DNA of 64,000 bases from CAZOOK01 sp964581385 (lineage in GTDB: Bacteria > Pseudomonadota > Gammaproteobacteria > Nevskiales > Nevskiaceae). Made by a program: the position numbers and the translations under genes. The first letter of the stretch is position 1. Each line of letters starts with the position of its first letter. The stretch spans positions 62,001 to 126,000 of the forward strand of contig CAZOOK010000013.1 of NCBI GenBank assembly GCA_964581385.1, given 5' to 3'. Shown piece after piece: positions 34,593 through 43,918 of this stretch. The notes beneath the pieces were generated by a model. That model did not search any database. It saw only the letters and a list, made by a program, of their open reading frames with translations, and had not been told where the DNA came from.

Positions 34593-35797
34593 ACATCAGA
34601 GCCCCATGAGGTTTTTCCCACGATTTCATCCACTACAACAGCGACCTCTGCTTGAGATGACACATTCCACAAGACAGGGACGTATTGCTTTAGCAACGAA
34701 GGGACAGCCCAACCCGCTGTGTCGAGAAAAACTTTACTGAGTGGCTCAAACATTGATGCAAAGAGCCATAGTACGAAATCACGTGCGCAGACGGAAGACA
34801 CATCCGCTACACGTGCACTAGAGCGGTCATTGAAGACCTCTAATAAGCTGGCGGCGAGCCGCGGAGGAATTTCGTCGAAGGCTGGCGCGACCATTCTTGG
34901 CGAACCCCGTATCGACTGGCGACTTTCCTCGAAGTATTTTAGAAAATGTCCTAGCACATCCGGCGGAAACAATCCACGATGCTTTTCGTATTCACATGCG
35001 AAGATCGCCCATGAATAAAGGGTGGCTTTGTTGAATCGGATGCTTTCTCCGTAGCTAGCGCTGGCCCTCCCTAGTGCGTCGAATGCTCTTGTTACGCGCC
35101 GAATGATGTGGCTCTCAAGAGGTCGGCCAAGTCGATAAAGATCGGTAATTTGCCCGGATGTGACTTTTGCCCGCAATGACCCTTCACTAAGTGTGAAGCA
35201 AACACGAGCGACAATATCGTCATACGCCATTCTGCTATTGGGAAATCCCAAGGTTCTTTCGTTCAATCCGAAGATCGTAAATTCACTTACTATTTCTTTA
35301 ACTTGGCTTCGCGCTGGACCATAGAAAGCGTTCCGCTGCTCTGCTGCGGTTAGGTTTGTAGGCTGGTTGAGTCTATAAAACAGCTCACCCGGTTCTTCCG
35401 GACTGTAGTCGGAGATCTTTATGACCCTAATGGAATAGGTGTCAAACCTTCGCCGGTATCGATCAGGAAGCTTTTCGTACTTCGTTCCATGTAAAGAAAC
35501 AAGCTCCGAATCTAGAGGCTGACAGTACCCATTTACGCTAAATTTGTTCTCGGCAAAATCTCGAATAGCGGCAAGTCGCTGCTGACCATCGAGGACCTCT
35601 TGATGTTCCGTTTCTGGATCAACGACTATGTGAACGGGCGGCACATGCCAGCCTCGCAGAATGGTGTCTATTAATTTTTGTTTTTTAACGAGGCTCCATA
35701 CTTCGCCGCGTTGAAAATCGGGCTGCAAATTCAGATCGCCTTTTCGAATTCTTGCAACGAGCGTTTCTAAATCTGGATCCCAAGGAGTTAATTTCAT
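34589..35797 (-). CDS. DUF262 (ParB/Srx-like nuclease) protein
   Basis: A 402-residue protein with the DUF262 start: DLETLVARIRKGDLNLQPDFQRGEVWSLVKKQKLIDTIL, then HIVVDPETEHQEVLDGQQRLAAIRDF. The LQPDFQRG (24-31) and DGQQR (70-74) motifs are those of the ParB/sulfiredoxin-like catalytic core of GmrSD, BrxU and SspE proteins, which hydrolyse NTPs to drive DNA cleavage. The long C-terminal part has no HNH (DUF1524) motif that I can see, unlike those relatives. The nuclease function may therefore reside in the downstream OLD-like partner. The start is taken at the ATG (35797); a TTG two codons upstream is possible, and neither has a clear ribosome site. AT-rich, like its partner. Confidence 0.8.
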   Translation of the reverse strand: MKLTPWDPDLETLVARIRKGDLNLQPDFQRGEVWSLVKKQKLIDTILRGWHVPPVHIVVDPETEHQEVLDGQQRLAAIRDFAENKFSVNGYCQPLDSELVSLHGTKYEKLPDRYRRRFDTYSIRVIKISDYSPEEPGELFYRLNQPTNLTAAEQRNAFYGPARSQVKEIVSEFTIFGLNERTLGFPNSRMAYDDIVARVCFTLSEGSLRAKVTSGQITDLYRLGRPLESHIIRRVTRAFDALGRASASYGESIRFNKATLYSWAIFACEYEKHRGLFPPDVLGHFLKYFEESRQSIRGSPRMVAPAFDEIPPRLAASLLEVFNDRSSARVADVSSVCARDFVLWLFASMFEPLSKVFLDTAGWAVPSLLKQYVPVLWNVSSQAEVAVVVDEIVGKTSWGSDV

Positions 35798-35832
35798 AAC
35801 CAATCGATTTCGGTACTATTGCCGCAAACATA

Positions 35833-35866
35833 CCGAAGGCCGCACGGAGCGGCCTTCGGAATTTTT
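35833..35866. terminator. Terminator hairpin between nrdB and the DUF262 operon
   Basis: Arms CCGAAGGCCGC (35833-35843) and GCGGCCTTCGG (35849-35859) form an 11-bp perfect stem with loop ACGGA, followed on the plus strand by AATTTTTAAT. On the minus strand it lies after the nrdB stop, preceded by an A-run and followed by a weak T-stretch. It most likely ends the nrdAB message and keeps it from reading into the DUF262 operon promoter region. Confidence 0.75.
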
Positions 35867-35887
35867 AATGTGTCATTGTTTGAAAAT

Positions 35888-37126
35888 TCAATCCCAGCTC
35901 AAAGCCCCCCCCGTCTGATACTCCGTAACCCGAGTCTCAAAGAAATTCTTCTCCTTCTTCAGATCCATGACCTCGCTCATCCACGGGAACGGATTGTTCT
36001 GCGCGGGATAGATGGGCTTGATGCCGATCTGGTTGCAGCGGCGGTTGGCGATGAATTGCATGTATTCGTTGAACATGCCGGCGTTGAGGCCGAGGACGCC
36101 GCGCGGCATGGTGTCATGGGCGTAGCGGATTTCCATTTGCGTGGCTTCGTGGATCATCTGCCGCACTTCTTCCTGGAATTCGGCGGTCCAGATCTGCGGG
36201 TTTTCGATCTTGATCTGGTTGATGACGTCGATGCCGAAGTTCATGTGCATCGATTCGTCGCGCATGATGTATTGGATCTGCTCGGAGACGCCGACCATCT
36301 TGTTGCGGCGGCCGAAGCTGAGGATCTGCACGAAGCCGACGTAGAAGAAGATGCCTTCGAAGATCACGTAGAAGGCGATGAGGTCGCGCAGCAGGCGGCG
36401 GTCGGCTTCGGTGGTGCCGGTGTGGAAGGTCGGGTCGCTGAGCGACTGCGTGAAGGTCAGGCTCCAGGCGGCCTTGTCGTGGATGCTCGGCACTTCGCGG
36501 TACATGTTGAACACTTCCGCTTCGTCCAGCGCCAGCGATTCGATGCAGTACTGGTAGGCGTGCGTGTGCAGCGCTTCCTCGAAGGCCTGGCGCAGTAGGT
36601 ACTGCCGGCATTCCGGATTGGTCAGGTGCCGGTAGACGGCGAGCACGAGGTTGTTGGCGACGAGGCTGTCGGCGGTGGAGAAGAAGCCGAGCGTGCGCTT
36701 GATGATCATGCGCTCGTCTTCGGTCAGGCCTTTCGGGTCCTGCCACAGCGCGATGTCGGCGGCCATCTGGATTTCCTGCGGCATCCAGTGGTTGTTGCAG
36801 GCGGCGAGGTACTTCTCCCAGGCCCATTTGTACTTGAAGGGGACGAGCTGGTTGAGGTCGGCGCGGCAGTTGATGATTTTCTTGTCGTCGACCTGGATGC
36901 GGCGCGCGCCCATCTGCAGGTCTTCGAGACCGGTGGCGCCGTACTCGACTTTCGCCTGCGGCGGCGTCAGACGGAATTCGTCGGGCGTGGGGATGCGCGG
37001 CACCGGCGCCGGTTCGGCGGCGGGCGCTCTCATGATGATCGGACTGCCCGGCGGCAGGCGCGCGGGTGGCGGCGGGAACGGCAGGGTCTTGGGCGAGGTG
37101 CTTGGTTCGTCGTCCCAGCTGAGCAT
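35888..37126 (-). CDS. nrdB: Ribonucleoside-diphosphate reductase class Ia, beta subunit
   Basis: A 412-residue NrdB. Iron-ligand and radical regions are present: LGFFSTADSLVANN, EEALHTHAYQYCIESL (Glu-x-x-His, with the Tyr of THAY as radical site) and FYVIFEGIFFYVGF. The second iron half, IMRDESMHMNFGIDV, gives Glu and His. The start MLSWDDE at 37126 is chosen for its AAAGGA ribosome site; the longer frame includes a Pro-rich leader with no support. The C-terminus ends GGALSWD, where the interaction tail with NrdA normally lies. It receives electrons through NrdA to make deoxyribonucleotides for DNA synthesis. It lies 84 bp downstream of nrdA in an operon. Confidence 0.95.
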   Translation of the reverse strand: MLSWDDEPSTSPKTLPFPPPPARLPPGSPIIMRAPAAEPAPVPRIPTPDEFRLTPPQAKVEYGATGLEDLQMGARRIQVDDKKIINCRADLNQLVPFKYKWAWEKYLAACNNHWMPQEIQMAADIALWQDPKGLTEDERMIIKRTLGFFSTADSLVANNLVLAVYRHLTNPECRQYLLRQAFEEALHTHAYQYCIESLALDEAEVFNMYREVPSIHDKAAWSLTFTQSLSDPTFHTGTTEADRRLLRDLIAFYVIFEGIFFYVGFVQILSFGRRNKMVGVSEQIQYIMRDESMHMNFGIDVINQIKIENPQIWTAEFQEEVRQMIHEATQMEIRYAHDTMPRGVLGLNAGMFNEYMQFIANRRCNQIGIKPIYPAQNNPFPWMSEVMDLKKEKNFFETRVTEYQTGGALSWD

Positions 37127-37210
37127 GGCGGTGTTTTCCTTTTTTGTGTTCGGGAGAGGGATTTCCCCCACTCCCTAACCCTCTCCCGCGAGGGGAGAGG
37201 GGATTAGTCT

Positions 37211-40138
37211 CTACTGGCAGGCTTCGCAGCCGGGGTCGAGGATCGAGCAGACCTTGGCGCCGGAGACATCCGTCGCCGCCTTCACGGGCGGCGCGGCAGT
37301 GAGACTGCCGGCATCGGCGCCGCCACCCACCTTGTTGAGGCGGTTGTCGGTGATCGTCGTCTTCTCGGCGTGCGTGGCGCCCAGCGTGCGCAGGTAGTAC
37401 GTGGTCTTGAGGCCGCTGGTCCAGGCGTGGCGGTAGAGCTCGTCGAGCTTCTTGCCGTTGGGCTGCGCCATGTACAGGTTCAGCGACTGTGACTGGTCGA
37501 TCCACTTCTGACGGCGGCTGCCGGCATCCACTAACCGCTTGGCGTCGACTTCGAACGCGCACTTGTAGAGTGACTTGAGATCGTCCGGAATGCGGTCGAT
37601 CTGCTGCACGCTGCCGTCGAAGTACTTGAGGTCGTGGACCATCACTTCGTCCCACAGGCCGCGCGTCTTCAGGTCGTTGGCGAGGTATTCGTTGACGACG
37701 GTGAATTCGCCGGACAGGTTGGACTTCACGTACAGGTTGCTGAACTGCGGTTCGATCGACTGCGCCACGCCGGTGATGTTGGCGATGGTGGCGGTCGGCG
37801 CGATGGCCATGCAGTTGCTGTTGCGGATGCCGACCGTGCCGATGCGCGCGCGCATCGCGTCCCAGTTGAAGCTGCCGCTGACACTGCTGTCTTGCGTCAG
37901 ATACTGCTTGCCGCGCGCCTGCGCCAACAGGCGGATCGAGTCGATCGGCAGGATGCCCTGATCCCACAGCGAGCCCTTGAAGCTGGAGTAGGCGCCGCGC
38001 TCTTCGGCGAGATCGGTGCTGGCCTTGATCGCGTAGTAGCTGATGGCCTCCATCGACTCGTCGGCGAACTTGATGGCGGCGTCGGTTTCGTACGGCACGC
38101 GCAGCTTGTACAGCGCGTCCTGGAAACCCATCACGCCGAGGCCGACCGGGCGGTGGCGGAGATTGGAATTGCGCGCGGTGGCGACCGAGTAGTAGTTGTA
38201 CTCGATGACGTTGTCGAGCATGCGCATCGCGGTGTTGATGGTCTTCTCGAGCTTTTGCAGATCGAGCTTGCCTTCAACGATGTGGCTGGCGAGGTTCACC
38301 GAGCCGAGGTTGCACACGGCGATTTCCTGGCCGGCCTTGGTGTTCAGCGTGATCTCAGTGCAGAGATTGGAGCTGTGCACCACGCCGACGTGCTGCTGCG
38401 GGCTGCGCAGATTGCAGGGGTCCTTGAAGGTGATCCAGGGATGGCCGGTCTCGAACAGCATCGAGAGCATCTTGCGCCACAGGTTCAGCGCCGGCATGCG
38501 CTTGAAGTTCTTAATGCGGCCCTGGTCGGCGAGCACTTCGTATTCGGCGTAGCGCTTGGCGAAAGCCTCACCGATCAGGTCGTGCAGATCGGGCGTTTCA
38601 TCGGGCGAGAACAGCGTCCACTGGCCGTCTTCGATCACGCGCTGCATGAACAGGTCCGGCACCCAGTTGGCGGTATCCATGTCGTGGCAGCGGCGGCGGT
38701 CGTCGCCGGTGTTCTTGCGCAGTTCGAGGAATTCCTCGATGTCGCGATGCCAGGTTTCAAGATAGGCGCACAGCGCGCCCTTGCGCTTGCCGCCCTGATT
38801 GACCGCGACAGCGGTGTCGTTCGCCACTTTCAGGAATGGCACCACGCCGTTGCTCTTACCGTTGGTGCCCTTGATGTAGCCGCCCATGCCGCGCACCGGC
38901 GTCCAGTCGTTGCCGAGGCCGCCGGCGAATTTGGACAGCATGGCGTTGTCGTGCACTGCGCCGAAGATGCCGTGCAGATCGTCCGGTACCTGCGTCAGAT
39001 AGCAGGACGACAGCTGCGGGCGCAGCGTGCCGGAGTTGAACAGCGTCGGCGTGCTCGACATGAAGTCGAAGCTCGACAGCAGCGTGTAGAACTCGATGGC
39101 GCGCGTCTCGCGGTCGATCTCGTTGATCGCCAGGCCCATCGCCACGCGCATGAAGAACGCCTGCGGCAGTTCGAAGCGCACCTTGTTGCTGTGGATAAAG
39201 TAGCGGTCGTACAGCGTCTGCAGGCCGAGATAGTCGAACTTCATGTCGCGCTCGGGCAGCAGCGCGGCGCCGAGCTTTTCCAGATCGAACAGGGCGAGCT
39301 TGGTGTCGAGCAGTTCCAGCTCGGCGGCCTTGTGGATGTATTCGCGGAAGTAGTCCGGATAGATGCGCTTCATCTCCGCGAAGGTCGGGCGCGATTCGGC
39401 GACGCCGAGGAACTTCAGCGCTTCGTGGCGCATGGAGTCGAGTAGCAGGCGCGCCGACACGTAGGTGTAATTCGGTTCCTTCTCGATGCGCGCGCGCGCG
39501 GCCAGCGTCAGCGCCTGCGACAGCTCGGCTTCGGAAATGCCGTCGTAGAGGTCGCGCAGCGCGGCGGTGACGACTTCTTCGCCATCGACGCCGGTCAGTC
39601 CGACGCAGGCCTCGGCGGCGAGGCGGTGCTGGCGCTCTTCATCGAGCGGCACCATGCGACCGTCATCGAGCTTGACGGTGATGATCTGCTTGGGCGGCGC
39701 CGTCTGCGTGGTTTTCTTGGCCGCGGCTTCGGCGGCGCGCTCGGACGAGCGGGCTTCGCGGTACAGCACGTAGGAACGCGCGACCTTGTGCTCGCCGGCG
39801 CGCATCAGCGCCAGCTCGACCTGATCCTGGATGTCTTCGATATGCAGCGTGCCGCCGCCGGACAGATGGCGGGTCAGGCCCTGAATGACCTGCTCGCTAA
39901 GGGCCTCGACCTTCTCGCGCACGCGCGTGCTGGCCGCCGCCGAGCCGCCTTCGACGGCCAGGAACGCCTTGGTCATGGCGATGGTGATCTTGCCGGGATC
40001 GAAATTGGTGAGCTTGCCGTTGCGGCGGATGACGCGGACGCCGCCGGGAGCGGTGGCGACCAGTTCGGCGGAGGTGTCGGCGGCCGTTACCGGCGCCTTG
40101 GCCCGAACGGGCTGAGGGATCAGGGTCTGAGTTTCCAT
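37211..40138 (-). CDS. nrdA: Ribonucleoside-diphosphate reductase class Ia, alpha subunit
   Basis: A 975-residue NrdA, of the long type found in pseudomonads and relatives. The N-terminal ATP-cone (VRVIRRNGKLTNFDPGKITIAMTKAFLAVEG) gives allosteric control of overall activity, and a second cone-like stretch (IITVKLDDGRMVPLDEERQHRLAAEACVGL) follows. The barrel carries the catalytic cysteine region and NLCTEI. The C-terminal CEAC pair (CSILDPGCEACQ) is the redox shuttle to thioredoxin or glutaredoxin. The ATG at 40138 has GGGGAG upstream; an earlier in-frame start lacks one. An NrdR-type box lies at 40199-40214 in its promoter. Confidence 0.95.
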   Translation of the reverse strand: METQTLIPQPVRAKAPVTAADTSAELVATAPGGVRVIRRNGKLTNFDPGKITIAMTKAFLAVEGGSAAASTRVREKVEALSEQVIQGLTRHLSGGGTLHIEDIQDQVELALMRAGEHKVARSYVLYREARSSERAAEAAAKKTTQTAPPKQIITVKLDDGRMVPLDEERQHRLAAEACVGLTGVDGEEVVTAALRDLYDGISEAELSQALTLAARARIEKEPNYTYVSARLLLDSMRHEALKFLGVAESRPTFAEMKRIYPDYFREYIHKAAELELLDTKLALFDLEKLGAALLPERDMKFDYLGLQTLYDRYFIHSNKVRFELPQAFFMRVAMGLAINEIDRETRAIEFYTLLSSFDFMSSTPTLFNSGTLRPQLSSCYLTQVPDDLHGIFGAVHDNAMLSKFAGGLGNDWTPVRGMGGYIKGTNGKSNGVVPFLKVANDTAVAVNQGGKRKGALCAYLETWHRDIEEFLELRKNTGDDRRRCHDMDTANWVPDLFMQRVIEDGQWTLFSPDETPDLHDLIGEAFAKRYAEYEVLADQGRIKNFKRMPALNLWRKMLSMLFETGHPWITFKDPCNLRSPQQHVGVVHSSNLCTEITLNTKAGQEIAVCNLGSVNLASHIVEGKLDLQKLEKTINTAMRMLDNVIEYNYYSVATARNSNLRHRPVGLGVMGFQDALYKLRVPYETDAAIKFADESMEAISYYAIKASTDLAEERGAYSSFKGSLWDQGILPIDSIRLLAQARGKQYLTQDSSVSGSFNWDAMRARIGTVGIRNSNCMAIAPTATIANITGVAQSIEPQFSNLYVKSNLSGEFTVVNEYLANDLKTRGLWDEVMVHDLKYFDGSVQQIDRIPDDLKSLYKCAFEVDAKRLVDAGSRRQKWIDQSQSLNLYMAQPNGKKLDELYRHAWTSGLKTTYYLRTLGATHAEKTTITDNRLNKVGGGADAGSLTAAPPVKAATDVSGAKVCSILDPGCEACQ

Positions 40139-40198
40139 AATGTATTTTTTCTCCCCGGGGGAATGGTGCGAAAAAAAGTGGGAGGTGCAACCGAGCTG

Positions 40199-40214
40199 TA
40201 ACAATATATAGGGG
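40199..40214 (-). promoter_or_regulatory. NrdR box upstream of nrdA
   Basis: The core CAATATATAG (40202-40211) matches the consensus CwAtATaTwG at every position. A weaker, partly matching site is 32 bp further upstream (core from about 40234), the usual spacing for paired NrdR boxes. NrdR represses nrd genes when dATP is high. A near-DnaA-box (TTATCCCCA) lies at about 40330. Confidence 0.65.
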
Positions 40215-40465
40215 TCTGAAGGAGCGTCAACCCCAACATGTATTGTTTTTTGGGTGAATCACCGGTGCATGGGCTGTGAGTAGCCTGTGCATAAAACGCC
40301 GAATTTCCATGTGATCAAGCACGTAACAAATTTATCCCCAGTCACTTACTACGATGGTCTAAATGACACGCGGTTTGTAAGGTGTGTAAGTGCAGCGGAA
40401 ATTGCCGATGAGAAGAAAAAAACTACAACCTTTTCAGCGCATTATGCAGCGGAGGTGTTCCCGAG

Positions 40466-41671
40466 TCAGGACAATCGGAGGGATTGCTGCTCCGCATCCG
40501 TGGGGGGTGTCGGTATCTGCGTGTAGCAGCGGACCGCGTTGCGGCCCTGTGCTTTGGCCTGATAGAGCGCCTGATCGGCCGCGTTCAGCAGCGAGCGCAA
40601 CGGGACCATCGAGTCCGGCGTGCAGGCGACGCCGAGACAAATGGTGACGTGGCCGAGCGGCGAGCGCGGATGCGGAATGGCCAGCGCTTCGACGCGGCCG
40701 CGCGCTTCTTCGGCGATGGCGATGGCGCTGTCGAGATCGCAGTCGTACAGCAGCAGCACGAATTCCTCACCGCCGGGCCGTGTGACCAGATCGAGCGGGC
40801 GGCGCGCGACGGTAAGCAGTGCCTCGGCGATCGTGCGCAGCGCGGTATCGCCGGCCATATGACCGAGTGAATCGTTGTAGAGCTTGAAGTAATCAACATC
40901 GGCGAACAGTGCGCTGACCGCTTTTCCCTCGCGGCGCGCGTGTCGCAGCATCTGCGGTCCCTGCTCGAACAGATGGCGGCGGTTACTGAGGCCGGTGAGA
41001 TGATCGCGCAGCGAAATCTGCCGTACCTGCCGCTCTTTCAGCCAGGCGTAGCGCTCGGAGCGTTCCATCAGCAGGCAAGCGATCGAACACAGCAGGAAGT
41101 CCGCGCCGAGCACGAAAAAATTTTCCATCAACTCATGGCGGGGCAGATTGGCGCTGGCGATCACCGAGATATAGGCGGTGAATACGATGCCGGCCACAGG
41201 TATGGCGTGCCGCACCAGGCTGCCGGACAGCAACAGCAGGAAAGTCAGGTGCACGGCGAGCAGCGCGTACGGGAACGGAATGCCGTGGGCCTGCGCGACA
41301 GACATGATGTACACGTGCACACCACCGTCGAACGCCAGCACCGCCGGCGTGATCACATGCAACCAGCGCCGCCATTGCGGAACGAATTTGGCTACCGCAG
41401 GCGGAATGGCGTTGGGCAAACCAGCGACAATCAGGGCCAGCAGGTTCTGCAACGGGAACTGCAAGGTGATCCATTGCCATTCGGCGAGTAGCAACAGCAC
41501 ATAAAGCGCGGTGCCGATGCCGAATGTGAACTGGATCAGTTCCGCCTTGCGCTGATTGTGGTGGCGCAGATACTGACGTTCAAGCGCGCGCGGAAACCGC
41601 AGGCCTTTGCTAAACAGGCGCGGACGGCGCACAACATCCTTTGCGCCCGGGCGGGCGGCCTTGACGTCCAT
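40466..41671 (-). CDS. Membrane-bound diguanylate cyclase
   Basis: A 401-residue protein. The N-terminal part has about six membrane helices (FTFGIGTALYVLLLLAEW, LLALIVAGLPNAI, ALLAVHLTFLLLLSG, FVLGADFLLCSIAC and others), like a MASE-type sensor. The C-terminal GGDEF domain begins LRDHLTGLSNRRHLFEQ and has the active site RPGGEEFVLLL (GGEEF, active type). It makes c-di-GMP from GTP; no EAL domain is present. The start MDVKAARPG at 41671 is chosen because a longer frame runs through the divergent ABC transporter gene. It controls motility or biofilm state in response to an unknown membrane signal. Confidence 0.88.
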   Translation of the reverse strand: MDVKAARPGAKDVVRRPRLFSKGLRFPRALERQYLRHHNQRKAELIQFTFGIGTALYVLLLLAEWQWITLQFPLQNLLALIVAGLPNAIPPAVAKFVPQWRRWLHVITPAVLAFDGGVHVYIMSVAQAHGIPFPYALLAVHLTFLLLLSGSLVRHAIPVAGIVFTAYISVIASANLPRHELMENFFVLGADFLLCSIACLLMERSERYAWLKERQVRQISLRDHLTGLSNRRHLFEQGPQMLRHARREGKAVSALFADVDYFKLYNDSLGHMAGDTALRTIAEALLTVARRPLDLVTRPGGEEFVLLLYDCDLDSAIAIAEEARGRVEALAIPHPRSPLGHVTICLGVACTPDSMVPLRSLLNAADQALYQAKAQGRNAVRCYTQIPTPPTDAEQQSLRLS

Positions 41672-41806
41672 GGGTACGATAGTCCACCGGGCGGGAGAGA
41701 GGGGCCGGTTGCGCGAAAGTTTACCTAATCCTTTACGCGCCGCCGAGAGGCGGGGGCCTACGCTCGGACTTGAAAGCCTCCCCGCAAGACTGCACAGTGC
41801 CGCGCT

Positions 41807-42685
41807 ATGCCCGCCGTTCTCGAAGTCCACAATCTGGTCAAGCAATTCCGCAGTGTCCGCGCCGTCGACGGCATCAGCTTCGATGTCGCCGAGGGCCACT
41901 GTTTCGGCCTGCTCGGCCCCAACGGGGCGGGCAAGAGCACGACGATCGAGATGCTCGAAGGCCTGTTGCCGCCGACCTCCGGCGACGTGCGCTTTCGCGG
42001 CGGACCGCTGGACAAGCACTATCGCGAGCGCGTCGGCATCCAGTTTCAGACCACGGCCCTGCAGGATTTCCTGACGGTGCGCGAGAATCTGCAGTTCTTC
42101 GGCGCGCTGTATCCGCGCGGCCGCGACCCCGCGCAGCTGATCACGGAGTGCCGGCTGGAGGAGTTTCTCGACCGCGATTCGCGCAAGCTGTCCGGCGGCC
42201 AGCGCCAGCGGCTGCTGCTGGCGCTGGCGCTCATCAACGATCCGGAACTGATCTTCCTCGACGAGCCCACCACCGGCCTCGATCCGCAGGCGCGCCGCAA
42301 TTTCTGGGACTTGGTGCAGGACATCAAGCGCGCCGGCAAGACCATCGTGCTGACCACGCATTACATGGAAGAGGCTTATCTGCTCTGCGACGAGATCGCG
42401 ATCATCGACCGCGGCCGCATCATCGCGCGCGGCAGCCCGGCTTCGCTGCTGGCTCAGCATTTCGATGATTCGGTGCTGGAACTACCGGCGGTGGAAATGG
42501 CGAAGGTCGGCGGCGCACTGCCGGCGAAGACGCGCGGCGATGTTGCCGAGGTGCACACCGCCGACATCAGCGCGACGATCGCGATGCTGCTGGCGGCGCA
42601 GGTATCGCTTACGCATCTGCGCATCCGCCCGCGCACGCTTGAGGACCTGTTCCTGGAGTTGACCGGCAAGGAGCTGCGGGCTTGA
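41807..42685 (+). CDS. ABC-2 type exporter, ATP-binding protein
   Basis: A 292-residue ABC ATPase with Walker A GPNGAGKST, Q-loop (FQTTALQDF), signature LSGGQRQR, Walker B LIFLDEPTTGLD and switch His (TTHYMEEA). Family type is that of drug- or polysaccharide-exporting ABC-2 systems (DrrA/CcmA/NatA-like), with a C-terminal extension that contacts the permease. The permease gene follows 40 bp later; together they form one exporter. The substrate is not evident. The start ATG follows a divergent promoter region shared with the diguanylate cyclase gene. Confidence 0.92.
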   Translation: MPAVLEVHNLVKQFRSVRAVDGISFDVAEGHCFGLLGPNGAGKSTTIEMLEGLLPPTSGDVRFRGGPLDKHYRERVGIQFQTTALQDFLTVRENLQFFGALYPRGRDPAQLITECRLEEFLDRDSRKLSGGQRQRLLLALALINDPELIFLDEPTTGLDPQARRNFWDLVQDIKRAGKTIVLTTHYMEEAYLLCDEIAIIDRGRIIARGSPASLLAQHFDDSVLELPAVEMAKVGGALPAKTRGDVAEVHTADISATIAMLLAAQVSLTHLRIRPRTLEDLFLELTGKELRA

Positions 42686-42725
42686 AACTCCCTGTGTTAA
42701 CCGTTGAGAGGGTCGGCATGAGTTC

Positions 42726-43778
42726 ATGCCCACGCCGACTCGCGTTGCTATGAGCGGCTTCTGGCGCCGCTTCCGCGCTGCGGCTTGGGCGCGTTCGCTG
42801 GAATTCATCCGCGATCGCTCGGCGATCGGCTGGAACCTGTTCTTTCCCGTGCTGCTTGTCGCCGGGCTCGCCTATGTGTTCTCCGGTCCGGCGCAGCCGC
42901 AGTTCAGTATTGCCGTGCTGGCGGCACCCGGTGTCGCGCTCGATGCGCGGTTGCATCCGTTCCTCGATACCCAGCAGATCCGCTTCTATAGAGAAGCCGA
43001 TTTCGATCTGGCGATGACAAAGGTTTTGCGCCAGCGCATCGACATGCTGCTCGATCTGCGTGCACTGCCCGGACGCTACTACGTCAACGAGCAGTCACCG
43101 AAAGGCTATCTGCTGGAACGCCTGCTGCACGGCAGCGGTGGTCCGCCCCTGGAGCGCGTGACCACATCCGCCGCCGCCGCGCGCTACGTGGACTGGGTGG
43201 TGCCGGGCGTCCTCGGCGTCAATATGATGTTTTCATGCCTGTACGGGCTCGGCTATGTGATCGTCCGCTATCGCGTCAGCGGCTACCTCAAGCGCCTCAG
43301 CGCGACGCCGCTGCGCGCCGTCGAGTTCATTCTCGCGCAACTGGTGTCGCGGCTGGCGCTGGTGATGCTCACCACCATCGCCGTATTCGTGGGGACCGAC
43401 CTGTTCCTGCATTTCCGCGTGGTCGGCTCCTGCTGGAACCTGCTGCTGGTAGCGGCGCTCGGCGCGTCGTCGATGATCGCGCTCGGCCTGGTGGTCGCCG
43501 CACGCGTCACCAGCGAAGAACTCGTGGGCGGAATCCTCAATATGCTGTCGTGGCCGATGATGGTGATCTGCGGTGTGTTCTTCCCGCTGGAAGGGGCGCC
43601 GGCGCCAATCCGCGTGTTTGCCGCGCTGATGCCGCTGACGCATATGATCGACGCGGCGCGCGCGATCATGCTCGATGGCGCCGGCTTTGTGCAGATCGCG
43701 CCCGACCTTGCCGCGCTGGCGGTCATGTCCGCTGTCTATCTGATGCTCGGCGCCACCCTTTTCCGCTGGAGGCGATAA
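42726..43778 (+). CDS. ABC-2 type exporter, permease
   Basis: A 350-residue membrane protein of the ABC-2 (DrrB/YhhJ-like) permease class. One N-terminal membrane helix (AIGWNLFFPVLLVAGLAYVF) is followed by a periplasmic domain of about 130 residues and then five helices near the C-terminus (VPGVLGVNMMFSCLYGLGYVIV, RLALVMLTTIAVFVGTDLFL, NLLLVAALGASSMIALGLVVA, LSWPMMVICGVFFPLEG, LAALAVMSAVYLMLGATLF). It pairs with the ATPase just upstream. The start at 42726 is uncertain (a second ATG at 42750 gives MSGFWRRF); neither has an ideal ribosome site. Confidence 0.88.
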   Translation: MPTPTRVAMSGFWRRFRAAAWARSLEFIRDRSAIGWNLFFPVLLVAGLAYVFSGPAQPQFSIAVLAAPGVALDARLHPFLDTQQIRFYREADFDLAMTKVLRQRIDMLLDLRALPGRYYVNEQSPKGYLLERLLHGSGGPPLERVTTSAAAARYVDWVVPGVLGVNMMFSCLYGLGYVIVRYRVSGYLKRLSATPLRAVEFILAQLVSRLALVMLTTIAVFVGTDLFLHFRVVGSCWNLLLVAALGASSMIALGLVVAARVTSEELVGGILNMLSWPMMVICGVFFPLEGAPAPIRVFAALMPLTHMIDAARAIMLDGAGFVQIAPDLAALAVMSAVYLMLGATLFRWRR

Positions 43779-43918
43779 TCCTGGAAACAGCGGTTGGTCG
43801 CGCAAGCCGCTCGTGGATATCGGAGAACAATATGAATTCTGTAACATCAGTTTTTCGCCCGAACAGTGGGAAGCTGCTCGCGCTGATCGATCCCCAACCG
43901 CCGCTTCTGGGATAATTA

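Noticed and set aside
36114..37967. 617-codon open frame on the minus strand overlapping nrdB and nrdA
   Set aside because: Arg/Pro/His-rich translation in a different frame from NrdA/NrdB; typical shadow of GC-rich codon use.
37634..39445. 603-codon open frame on the plus strand inside nrdA
   Set aside because: Antisense shadow of nrdA; its translation has no domain and no ribosome site.
41672..42460. 263-residue N-terminal extension of the diguanylate cyclase
   Set aside because: It runs antisense through the well-supported ABC ATPase gene; the ATG at 41671 begins just before the membrane region.
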